This document shows, piece by piece, positions 16,658 through 24,859 of a stretch of DNA of 64,000 nucleotides (position 1 is its first letter; each line of letters begins with the position of its first letter). This DNA is from DASXZH01 sp036502005 (GTDB taxonomy: Bacteria > Armatimonadota > Fimbriimonadia > Fimbriimonadales > Fimbriimonadaceae), in contig DASXZH010000037.1 of the NCBI GenBank assembly GCA_036502005.1, positions 1 to 64,000 of the forward strand, read 5' to 3'. The notes below the pieces were generated by a model. It made no database searches and was not told the DNA's origin. It saw only the letters and a list, made by a program, of their open reading frames with translations. Both the position numbers and the translations under genes were made by a program.

Positions 16658-17725
16658 TCAGGCGGCATGCCGAATACCCGGATTCATGTTCAAGCTCATA
16701 AACGCGTTCACAACCTCCGGGTCGAAGTGGGAGCCGGAGCCTTTCGCGATTTCGCTCACCGCCTCTTCAACGGGCCAAGCGTTCTTATAGGGCCGAGAAT
16801 GGGTCAAGGCGTCGAACACGTCGGCTACGGCAACGATTCGCCCCGCAATCGGGATATCGGAACCAGAGAGACCTTTTGGGTAACCCGATCCATCCCATTT
16901 CTCGTGATGCGTGAGGGCGATCGTCGCTGCAAGTTGCAACACTGGCGATGGGCTACCACTCAGTATTTGGTGCCCAATCTGCGTGTGAGTTTTCATCACC
17001 TCAAACTCTTCGAGCGTTAACCTGCCCGGCTTCAGGAGAATAGAATCCGGGATACCGATCTTTCCTACATCGTGTAAGGGCGCGGCCAAGAAGAGATCAT
17101 TGGGGCAACAATCCAAAGAACTAAGAGCCATCGCGATTTGGCAGGACAGTTCGCCAACCCTGTGGATGTGGTCGCCCGTATCGTCATCGCGGCATTCGGA
17201 AGCCTTGGCCAACCGGTGAAGAACGTCCATCCGCGAAGCTTCTAGATCAGCGGTTCGTTCCTGAACCTTGTGCTCCAAAACCTCTTTCTGCTGCATCACT
17301 TCCCTATGCAGATGCCTCATTCCCAAGAAGTTGTTTACGCGAAGGGCGATTTCGGTGGCATCGCCGGGTTTGGTAAGAAAATCGGTGGCGCCCATACTGA
17401 GGGCGCGTTTGCGAGATTCCGGGTTCACATCAGCGGTGAAAACGAGTACCGGCAAAAAGGGCCCCTCGCTGCTGGCCTCTCGTAGCTGCTCGAGCACCTC
17501 GTAACCGCTCATTGTGGGCATTTGCAGGTCGAGCAGAACGATGTCCGGTGCGGCAAAGCGGCATGCCTCCAGCGCCTCAACTGGGTCTGTAAAGCCACTT
17601 ACCAGTGTGAAACCTTCCCATTCAAACAGCCTTTCTAAGAAGAGGACATTGGCCGGTTCGTCGTCGATAATGAAGATCTGCGACTTCTTTATAACATCTT
17701 TATTAAGCAACTTTTTTGACCTCAC
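16658..17725 (-). CDS. Response regulator with HD-GYP domain (c-di-GMP phosphodiesterase)
   Basis: Protein of 355 residues. Receiver domain 15-135 with the acidic pair DDE at 21-23, phospho-acceptor Asp66 (VLLDLQMP) and the conserved Lys in LTKP. A coiled-coil linker spans 140-165. The HD-GYP domain spans 165-350 with HDVGKIG (HD at 218-219), HHEKWDGSGYPKGL (GYP at 281-283) and VADVFDALTHSRPYK. The family hydrolyses cyclic di-GMP through a two- or three-metal centre. It overlaps the upstream hybrid kinase by 23 bp, so it is the probable phosphorylation partner. Confidence 0.92.
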   Translation of the reverse strand: MRSKKLLNKDVIKKSQIFIIDDEPANVLFLERLFEWEGFTLVSGFTDPVEALEACRFAAPDIVLLDLQMPTMSGYEVLEQLREASSEGPFLPVLVFTADVNPESRKRALSMGATDFLTKPGDATEIALRVNNFLGMRHLHREVMQQKEVLEHKVQERTADLEASRMDVLHRLAKASECRDDDTGDHIHRVGELSCQIAMALSSLDCCPNDLFLAAPLHDVGKIGIPDSILLKPGRLTLEEFEVMKTHTQIGHQILSGSPSPVLQLAATIALTHHEKWDGSGYPKGLSGSDIPIAGRIVAVADVFDALTHSRPYKNAWPVEEAVSEIAKGSGSHFDPEVVNAFMSLNMNPGIRHAA

Positions 17726-19775
17726 TTAGGGCGCAATCGATTACGGTCAGAAGCCGTTTAATGTCGAGAGGCTTTGATAGATAATCCGTGGCGCCCTCGG
17801 CCATAATTCGCTGGATTTGGCGTTGGGTCGCATCAGCGCTGGTCACCACGATTGGGATATCACAAATGGCGGAAGAAGACTTTACCAAGTGCAATATCTC
17901 GTAGCCGTGAACATCCGGCAAGTTTAAATCGAGGAGGATCAGATCGGGCTTATGCTTTATGGCTAGTTCGAGTCCCAGTCTTCCTTGCATTGCAACCAAG
18001 AGCGTCACTGGGCGAGTCTCGAGAATGCGGGTCATGAGCTCAACGTTAGATTTATTGTCTTCGATCAAGAGGACGGTCGCCTGTTTATAATCTTTTTGGA
18101 GTGCAGGAGTTAATGAGAGGCTCTGCCTTTTCAGCTGAGACTGCTGACTTTCGGCGACCTTTAGCCCGGCGGTAAAAATGCTTCCGCCATTCTCGCCGCG
18201 TCGGTAGGTTAGCGAACCATTCATGGCCATTAAAAGGGTGCGGGATAAGGCAAGGCCTAGCCCGGTACCTTCAATACCTTTGGCTTCCGCTCCCAATCGA
18301 TCGAAAGGAGTGAATAAGCTTTCAATCTTATCCTCAGGAATTCCAGATCCTGTATCCGAAACTTCAATAAGGATGCCTTCTCCTATCTGTATAAGTTCCA
18401 CACTGACTTCACCTTCGAGACAGTTGTATTTGATAGCGTTGGAGAGAAGATTTAAGCAGACCTGGAGCAACCGCTGGCGATCGCAATGGCCAAATAAGCT
18501 GGTGCTTGGTTCTTGCGGAGAGTAAATCGTTACGTTTGCGCTGGCAGCGGCAGGCCGCATGAGGGTGATCGCCTCCATTACGAGTGGATGGACTTCGACC
18601 GACTCGAGTGACATGCTGACGTTGCCTGTCTCGATTTTGGCGATATCGAGCACCTCATTGATCATCTGCAACAGATGACGCCCGCCTTTTTCTATCTGCT
18701 CTAACGATTCGTGTTGGCGGGGGCTTAGATCTTCCCGCGCCAACAGCTGCGAGAAACCAAGAATTGAGTTTAGCGGAGTGCGCAGTTCGTGGCTCATCCT
18801 GGACAGGAATTCGCTTTTGGCCATATTTGCTCGTTCTGCTTCCAATTCGGCCGCTTTAGCCTCTTTCTCTGCCTTCGTGAGAGCACGCTCGGTACGCTGG
18901 AGGGACCTGGAGCCAACATAAACGAGGCCAACCATTATTACTACATTTAGCAATAGATTCAGGGCAATGCCTGTGGGTTCGCCGAACAGATGGAACTCCA
19001 TCCCCTCGACCTCTAAAAACTCTAGGGCTACTGGAATGGCTACGGCGGCTAAAAGCATACGACGAGCGAATCTACCGGCGTTTCCGTTCGCCAAAATCAC
19101 TTCCGAAAAAGGCCCAGCCGGCCTTATAAGGATGGTTCCGATGGCCGCAACTCCAAATAGAACTCCAGTGTGGAGGGCCATGGGGATGAAGGTCCCAACA
19201 CGCTGCCCGTTAAACACGTGCAGCACGTATCCACAGAGGGTCATAAATGAGATGGTGCTTGCCAAAAGGGCGATGTACTGTCCAGGTTTAAAACCACGAA
19301 TAGAACTGTCGATACATTTTAGAGTGAGCCCGATTAGCAGGAATGCAGCGGCCGTGTTAGGGGCCATCCGGTTAGGAATCGATTCAGCCTGGAGGCGATT
19401 TAAAAAGAAGAGACAATCGATCCCGGATTCCCATCCCGCAGCATAGCCTATGAGCCGGATTGCGGCAACCGCTATCACGGCAGTAGCAAGGCAGTTGGCA
19501 ACCGCGCGCGGTGCTTTAGTGGACTGTTTTGGATTGCGAAGAAGCCACACGGCGACGCCAGTGGCGATGAAACATAGGGCTGTCATCGGGTTCATGGGAA
19601 CCAGCCCTGGAACGAGGCTCTTTAGAAACTCGATTTGGAAAAGCCAACCAGCGATAACCAGCAGCGACACTGAAATCAAAGTGATAGCGGTTATTGCCGC
19701 CGCCCTATTGGTTATGTTGCTTTGCTCAAAAGCTTGTTCCTTTATCAACTCTGATTTGGACATACCCATGCGCAT
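17703..19775 (-). CDS. Membrane hybrid histidine kinase with C-terminal receiver
   Basis: Protein of 690 residues. About eight hydrophobic segments span residues 25-290, a membrane sensor without a periplasmic domain. A short coiled coil leads to HisKA (SHELRTPLNS, phosphorylated His329), then HATPase_c (NLLSNAIKYN, DTGSGIPEDK, GTGLGLALSR) and a receiver domain from about 565 with Asp616 in LLDLNLPD. Three ATGs open the frame (19775, 19769, 19763) and the sequence does not decide between them. It is the first gene of a pair with the HD-GYP regulator, so the signal probably lowers or raises c-di-GMP hydrolysis. Confidence 0.9.
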   Translation of the reverse strand: MRMGMSKSELIKEQAFEQSNITNRAAAITAITLISVSLLVIAGWLFQIEFLKSLVPGLVPMNPMTALCFIATGVAVWLLRNPKQSTKAPRAVANCLATAVIAVAAIRLIGYAAGWESGIDCLFFLNRLQAESIPNRMAPNTAAAFLLIGLTLKCIDSSIRGFKPGQYIALLASTISFMTLCGYVLHVFNGQRVGTFIPMALHTGVLFGVAAIGTILIRPAGPFSEVILANGNAGRFARRMLLAAVAIPVALEFLEVEGMEFHLFGEPTGIALNLLLNVVIMVGLVYVGSRSLQRTERALTKAEKEAKAAELEAERANMAKSEFLSRMSHELRTPLNSILGFSQLLAREDLSPRQHESLEQIEKGGRHLLQMINEVLDIAKIETGNVSMSLESVEVHPLVMEAITLMRPAAASANVTIYSPQEPSTSLFGHCDRQRLLQVCLNLLSNAIKYNCLEGEVSVELIQIGEGILIEVSDTGSGIPEDKIESLFTPFDRLGAEAKGIEGTGLGLALSRTLLMAMNGSLTYRRGENGGSIFTAGLKVAESQQSQLKRQSLSLTPALQKDYKQATVLLIEDNKSNVELMTRILETRPVTLLVAMQGRLGLELAIKHKPDLILLDLNLPDVHGYEILHLVKSSSAICDIPIVVTSADATQRQIQRIMAEGATDYLSKPLDIKRLLTVIDCALSEVKKVA

Positions 19776-19898
19776 TGAGACGCAGAAAGTGCGCTCCCCT
19801 TTCTAGAATGATCGGAGTACTGTAACCCGGGCTTTAGCCCCTCACGTCAGCCTGTTGTTTTTAGGGATCGGGGGGTGAATCGCTCGACTGTGCCCTCC

Positions 19899-20360
19899 TC
19901 AAAAGCTGACCCTAATAACCTCAGCGCTGCTCACATCTTTTTGTGTGAGGAAGATTGCGCCCGAGGGACATGGCACGCAGAGAGAATTCTTGGGGATCCT
20001 AATCGACTTTGATCGATGCTCGTCCAAATAGTAGAGCTGTGATTTTGTGCACACGATCAAGTAACGGTTATGGCGATAAGTTTTCGCGTCAGAGTCTAGA
20101 AAGATCGGCAGTAAGTCAACAGATCCTGGATTGTCGATGGGGAAACGGATGAGCTGTTCGGTTGCATTTCCGTTGTGGCGCACCGCGATTACCGCTTTCC
20201 CGAAATTCGCCAAGATACTTTCAACAACTTCGTAATGGCCCGCGTGATCAGCTTTCTTGATCAAAGCTTTATCCCACAGATCTTCTTGAATTTGATTTGA
20301 CGGGTCGAACCTTATGGCGGCAACGCCTTCATCCCATTCGAAGGGGTCATATTCAGGCAC
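19899..20360 (-). CDS. Hypothetical protein
   Basis: Protein of 153 residues, MPEYDPFEWDEGVAAIRFD at the start, soluble, with no signal peptide or membrane segment. The middle has an alternating pattern (YEVVESILANFGKAVIAVRH, HNRYLIVCTKSQLYYLDEHR) that could be a small alpha/beta domain. I do not recognise a family. It stands alone between the kinase and the riboswitch region. Composition and length favour a real gene, but nothing else supports it. Confidence 0.5.
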   Translation of the reverse strand: MPEYDPFEWDEGVAAIRFDPSNQIQEDLWDKALIKKADHAGHYEVVESILANFGKAVIAVRHNGNATEQLIRFPIDNPGSVDLLPIFLDSDAKTYRHNRYLIVCTKSQLYYLDEHRSKSIRIPKNSLCVPCPSGAIFLTQKDVSSAEVIRVSF

Positions 20361-20590
20361 GTTATCGAAAAAATATGAGGCAAAGATCTTATTTGGGCCC
20401 TCCTCGGAGCATCGACATCTCTAAGCGTTGAGAACTGTGGCCGGGCAGTTTGAACCTATCCGAGAGCTTTTACCTGCCAGCAAAACCCCCTGATTAGCGT
20501 TCAAGACTCTTAAGATCGCTAATACAAATGCCCACCTTTCACTTGTGCGGTCGTGTTATCTACACGAACGCTCCAAACGAGACCTTCGCG

Positions 20591-20684
20591 ATCGAAGCGG
20601 CAAACCATTCGAAAGATTGGGACGCAAAGCTACGGACCTAACCACTACGAGAGCAGTGAATGGCCGCCGAGTTGCCAAGTTGCG
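20591..20684 (+). ncRNA. Cyclic di-GMP-I (GEMM-I) riboswitch
   Basis: The conserved core of the GEMM-I aptamer is present in order: GGCAAACCATTCGAAAGAT with its GAAA tetraloop (from 20599), TGGGACGCAAAGC (20618-20630), the tetraloop receptor GGACCTAACC (20634-20643), a second hairpin CACT-acgagagc-AGTG (20643-20658), then GGCCGCCGAGTTGCC closing the P1 side (GGCAA with TTGCC). It follows the Vibrio cholerae Vc2 aptamer almost base for base through the core. It ends 8 nt before the GGAGG (20693-20697) of the downstream protease gene, so control at translation initiation is likely. The rest of 20361-20590 shows no gene. Confidence 0.93.
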
Positions 20685-20702
20685 ATTTCAACGGAGGAAC
20701 GC

Positions 20703-22448
20703 TTGTTAAAGGTAAGAAAAAACAATCTCCTTGCGATTCCTGGAATATCGAAGTCGGCGCTGTCCACAGTGGCTCTTCTTTGTTTCGGATTCGCCGGGGC
20801 ACAGGCAGGCCACGGGAGCAAGTGCGAAGCATTTGTCAACCAACAGCTTGCTACAAAAAATAACGCTCAGATGAATGTGATTCTGAAACTCAGCGGAAAT
20901 ACATCCGCCGAATCCAAGAAGCTCAGTTCAGAGGGCGCGGACGTTTATCGTAATTTGAGTCTTATTCACTCCGTTGCTGTTCGAATTCGCAAAGATAACC
21001 TGCGCGAAGTCATTCAATGGCCGGAGGTTTTGCACGTATCTAATGATGCGACAACAAACAAGACAGACCAGTTTACGGTGGCCTCAAGCAAAGCCGATGT
21101 CGCTTACAGCGAGTACGGTTTGACAGGATCGGGTGTCGGCATCGCCGTCATCGATAGCGGGGTTGGTACACAAGCTGACTTCAATGGCTCCAACGGATCA
21201 CTGCTAGGCTGTGTTCTTGGCCTCCTGTCAACGCGAGTGCAGACGCAAGTGAACTTTGTTCCCGGCGAAAGCGCAAACGACCTTTGCGGCCACGGAACGC
21301 ACGTTGCAGGGATACTTGCCGGGAACGGCGAGTCGTCTAGCCTCTTATGTTCAAAAACATTCTATGGGATTGCCCGAAGCGCTAACATCGTGAGCGTTAA
21401 GGTGCTGAACCAAACAGGGCAAGGAACGGTTAGTCAGGCGGTCGCTGGCGTCCAGTGGGCCGTGACCAACAAGAACAAATACAACATTCGCATTATCAAC
21501 ATCTCCTTTGGACATCCAGTAGGAGAAAGTTATACGCAAGATCCCCTGTGCCAGGCTGTGGAAGCAGCGTGGAGAGCAGGAATCTTTGTTGTGTGCGCAG
21601 CCGGAAACGATGGGCGCTTAAACGCCAATCCAGCCGGAACTGACAACGGCGGATATGGAACAGCTTATGGCACTATCGAGTGCCCAGGCAATGACCCTTA
21701 TGTAATCACCGTAGGTGCGATGAAGTCCATGGACGGGAATCGCGCCCATGACCAAGTTGCCACCTACTCGAGCCGAGGTCCGTCCAGATTGGACTATGTT
21801 CTTAAACCGGACATTATGGCCCCCGGCAACCAGGTGATTTCCGTCGAGCAATCGAACGCCTACCTTGTAAACGCCTATGCGGCCACCAACCAGGTGCCTT
21901 ATAGCTACTACACGCTTAGCCTGAGCAAGTCTCAGAGCTCCAACAACTACTTCAAACTATCAGGCACTTCCATGGCGGCGCCGGTGATTTCAGGAGCTGC
22001 GGCGATGCTGCTTCAGCAAAATCCATACCTGAGCCCCGACACGCTAAAGCTGCGCTTGATGGCAACGGCCGACAAATGGACGGACACTTCCGGCAACGGC
22101 GACGCTTGCACCTACGGTGCGGGATATGTAGATATTCCTGCCGCACTGCAAACTCCCATTCTTGCCGCACCTTATGCGTTGAGCCCAGTGCTCACCGAAA
22201 ACGCAGATGGCACAGTGAGCGTTCAGATGTTTAACGCCAACTTCTCCACCTCGATATGGGGGACAAGCCTTTGGAACCTAAACACCATTTATGGTCAGGT
22301 AGCTTTCTCGGGCTCACTCTCTACTGTTCTTTCCTCAAGCCACGCAATATGGGGCAAAGACTTCTGGGATGATTCCTCGACGACGAGCATCTCGACGAGT
22401 GGTGTTGATTTGAGTGCGGGCAGTATCGCTATTCAAGGCGAACACTAG
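20703..22448 (+). CDS. Secreted subtilisin-like serine protease (S8 family) under a c-di-GMP riboswitch
   Basis: Protein of 581 residues. The TTG at 20703 was chosen because GGAGG lies 5 nt upstream and the product then begins with a signal peptide (LKVRKNN, then STVALLCFGFAGAQA). A longer frame from 20553 would translate the riboswitch. An inhibitor_I9-like propeptide spans about 50-125. The S8 triad is Asp151 (IAVIDSGVG), His197 (GHGTHVAG) and Ser423 (SGTSMAAP), with the oxyanion Asn in AAGNDG. The C-terminal 110 residues form a beta-rich tail with Ser/Thr/Trp repeats. Several paired cysteines suggest disulfides outside the cytoplasm. Confidence 0.93.
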   Translation: MLKVRKNNLLAIPGISKSALSTVALLCFGFAGAQAGHGSKCEAFVNQQLATKNNAQMNVILKLSGNTSAESKKLSSEGADVYRNLSLIHSVAVRIRKDNLREVIQWPEVLHVSNDATTNKTDQFTVASSKADVAYSEYGLTGSGVGIAVIDSGVGTQADFNGSNGSLLGCVLGLLSTRVQTQVNFVPGESANDLCGHGTHVAGILAGNGESSSLLCSKTFYGIARSANIVSVKVLNQTGQGTVSQAVAGVQWAVTNKNKYNIRIINISFGHPVGESYTQDPLCQAVEAAWRAGIFVVCAAGNDGRLNANPAGTDNGGYGTAYGTIECPGNDPYVITVGAMKSMDGNRAHDQVATYSSRGPSRLDYVLKPDIMAPGNQVISVEQSNAYLVNAYAATNQVPYSYYTLSLSKSQSSNNYFKLSGTSMAAPVISGAAAMLLQQNPYLSPDTLKLRLMATADKWTDTSGNGDACTYGAGYVDIPAALQTPILAAPYALSPVLTENADGTVSVQMFNANFSTSIWGTSLWNLNTIYGQVAFSGSLSTVLSSSHAIWGKDFWDDSSTTSISTSGVDLSAGSIAIQGEH

Positions 22449-22472
22449 GCTAATCTCGAAACTAGAAATATG

Positions 22473-22511
22473 GGTTCTGTTCGACAGTGTTGTCGATCAG
22501 AACCTTTTTTT
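22473..22511 (+). terminator. Rho-independent terminator after the S8 protease
   Basis: GGTTCTG-t-TCGACA, loop GTGT, TGTCGA-t-CAGAACC, then a run of seven T. The 13 bp stem has a single T-T mismatch. It is the cleanest intrinsic terminator in the window. Confidence 0.92.
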
Positions 22512-22549
22512 GTATTAAGCCGGAGGCTTCGTGCTCGGTAGAATGAGGC

Positions 22550-24775
22550 GTGTTAGGGCTTTATTTACCGTCGTTCTCGGCCCATTTCGAACCGATGAGC
22601 TTAACCGACCACGGCCGGCCCGTGGCATCCATCTGCTTGCCCAACCAAGGTGATGCAGCCGATGCCCGCGCGGCCGAAATTCTTCAAGCTTGGGTTCGGA
22701 AAATGTCCGGCGCGACATTGCGGATCGAGAGGAGTTCGGTTCCCAAAAAGGGCGGTGTAAACATTGGCTTTTCAAGCCGCGATCTTCCTCAAGAAGTGTC
22801 TGCCCCGAGCAGTTTAATTCCGGATGGCTTCTTTCTAGGCGACGCAGGCGCGACCCTCTATATCGTTTCAGGAGGACACAAGGGGGCAATCTACGGGGTG
22901 GTCGATCTGCTGGAGAAGCAATTTGGCTGCCGCATGTTTAGTCCCACTGCGGAGTATTGCCCCAAGAATCCGACTCTGAGGGTCGCCCCTGTGAACTACT
23001 CGGATAGCCCCATGAATACATTTAGGTGTGTAAATGGAGAGTTTTCGGCCAACCCTGACTACCGCGACTGGATGCGCCTTGATGCTGTGGAGGATATTTA
23101 CGCCAAGGGCTATTACGTTCACACCTCGGGAAAGCTTGTTCCTCCCGCCACCTACTTCTCCAACCACCCCGATTACTTCGAAGAAATCGATGGGCAGCGG
23201 CGTACGGCCCAAATCTGCCCCAGCAACCCTGCAGTTGAGCCAATCATTGAAGACAAGTTGCGACAGGAAATGGCCCTTCAGCCGGATAAATCCGTTTGGG
23301 GCGTCAGCCAAAACGACAATCCCACTTACTGCCAAGACCCCCTTTGCGCAAAAGTTATCGCCGAAGAGGGCTCTCCCGGCGCTCCGATGCTGCGGCTTAT
23401 AAACAAGATAGCGGCACAGTTTCCCAACAAGACGATTGCTACCCTCGCTTACGAATTTTCTCGGACTGCGCCGAAAATCACCAAACCGGCCCCGAATGTA
23501 ATGATGATGCTCTGCACGATTGAGCTGAACCGCAGCATGCCTATCGCAAACGATCCAACCAGCCAGGATTTCGTGAAAGATATCACGGCTTGGGGCAAGA
23601 TTTGTCGGAATATTTATTTATGGGACTATACAGTCAACTTTTCCCATTCGCTCTCGCCATTTCCTAACCTGCACATCCTTCAGCCCAACCTCCAGTTTTT
23701 TGTGCGGAATGGGGCGCTTAAGCAGTTTGAGCAGACCAATACAAGCCCTGGACACGAGTTCTCGGAGTTAAAGAGCTATTTGCTTGCCCATCTTCTCTGG
23801 AATCCCAATTGCAACGCGGACGCAGTTATCGACGATTTCTTGGGGGGCTATTACGGCGCGGCTGCGCCATATCTGCGATCTTATATCGATCTCATGGAAG
23901 CCGAACTGAAACGTTCCGGCAAGCGCCTGGACATTTACGAATCGCCAACCGCCCACGCAAATGACTACTTGGGGGTGGGCCCGATTGCAAAATACAATGC
24001 CCTTTTTGATACAGCAGAATCTAGCGTTCGCGGCAGTCCGAGCCTTTTCGCCCGGGTAAAGACTGCGCGCCTTTCGTTGAACTATGCGATTCTACAAATT
24101 GCGTGGGGCGATCCATTCGGCCCTAGGGGGTACTTCAACAAAACGGCGGACGGTTATCAGCCCAAGCCGGAAATGGCGAAACTCTTGGAGGATTTTCACA
24201 ACACTTGCCTAGCAAATGGGGTGAAGTATTTGAACGAGTCGAAGCTTACGCCGGATCAGTATTACCTCGCGTGCAAGAACCTGACTAACCTGCAGATTAA
24301 AGGGAACTTGGCTTTCGGGAAGACGATTACAGCCGATCCGCCGCCATCTCCAAAATATGGCAAAGGTGATATTTCTCTTCTCACCAACGGTGTGAAGGGC
24401 GGCAACGACTATCGCATTCAGTGGCTTGGCTGGGAAGGAACGAACTTTTCTCTAAGTCTCGATTTGGGTGCCGGCACAAACGCTCACGAGGCCGCTTTGG
24501 ACACCCTCTATTCTGAAAGGGACTGGATTTTGCACCCCGCGAGCGTATCCTGCGAAGTATCCTCCGACGGCGTGGCTTACGTAGCCGTGGGAAATCACCC
24601 CGTTCCCGGCGACCAACAACACGAGCAGCTAATCCGTACCTTCAAGTTTAAGTGGAAAATGAACGGCGTGCGATATGTGCGCTTCAAGGTGACCGCTTTG
24701 AAGGGACTGCCGGCTTGGCATTCGGCTGCAGGTGGCGTGCCTTGGGCATTCGTTGACGAGGTTATGGCTCACTAG
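22550..24775 (+). CDS. DUF4838-type glycoside-hydrolase-like protein with C-terminal beta-sandwich; start unclear
   Basis: About 741 residues. The N-terminal domain (AAEILQAWVRKMSGATLRIE, YIVSGGHKGAIYGVVDLLE) resembles the alpha-glucuronidase N-terminal fold. The middle (YYVHTSGKLVPPATYFSNHP, SVWGVSQNDNPTYC) fits DUF4838, a family of uncharacterised carbohydrate-active proteins in polysaccharide degraders. The last 150 residues look like a discoidin sandwich (WLGWEGTNFSLSLDLGAGTN). The start is doubtful. GTG 22550 and ATG 22595 keep the frame, but the signal-like sequence MRRVRALFTVVLG and the GGAGG at 22522 belong to another frame (GTG 22531 or ATG 22543), which stops after 40 codons. A frameshift near 22575-22590 would repair a secreted protein. 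Confidence 0.75.
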   Translation: MLGLYLPSFSAHFEPMSLTDHGRPVASICLPNQGDAADARAAEILQAWVRKMSGATLRIERSSVPKKGGVNIGFSSRDLPQEVSAPSSLIPDGFFLGDAGATLYIVSGGHKGAIYGVVDLLEKQFGCRMFSPTAEYCPKNPTLRVAPVNYSDSPMNTFRCVNGEFSANPDYRDWMRLDAVEDIYAKGYYVHTSGKLVPPATYFSNHPDYFEEIDGQRRTAQICPSNPAVEPIIEDKLRQEMALQPDKSVWGVSQNDNPTYCQDPLCAKVIAEEGSPGAPMLRLINKIAAQFPNKTIATLAYEFSRTAPKITKPAPNVMMMLCTIELNRSMPIANDPTSQDFVKDITAWGKICRNIYLWDYTVNFSHSLSPFPNLHILQPNLQFFVRNGALKQFEQTNTSPGHEFSELKSYLLAHLLWNPNCNADAVIDDFLGGYYGAAAPYLRSYIDLMEAELKRSGKRLDIYESPTAHANDYLGVGPIAKYNALFDTAESSVRGSPSLFARVKTARLSLNYAILQIAWGDPFGPRGYFNKTADGYQPKPEMAKLLEDFHNTCLANGVKYLNESKLTPDQYYLACKNLTNLQIKGNLAFGKTITADPPPSPKYGKGDISLLTNGVKGGNDYRIQWLGWEGTNFSLSLDLGAGTNAHEAALDTLYSERDWILHPASVSCEVSSDGVAYVAVGNHPVPGDQQHEQLIRTFKFKWKMNGVRYVRFKVTALKGLPAWHSAAGGVPWAFVDEVMAH

Positions 24776-24859
24776 CCGGTTGGATAGAACATCTTGGGTC
24801 CTCAATCTACGGTTTCAGGTAAAAATAGCGGCCTCATCCTCCGATAAATAAAGGACGGG

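Noticed and set aside
19826..19846. CCCGGGCTTTAGCCCC palindrome between kinase and hypothetical gene
   Set aside because: Single short palindrome without a T-run; similar palindromes are common in intergenic DNA and no second copy is visible here.
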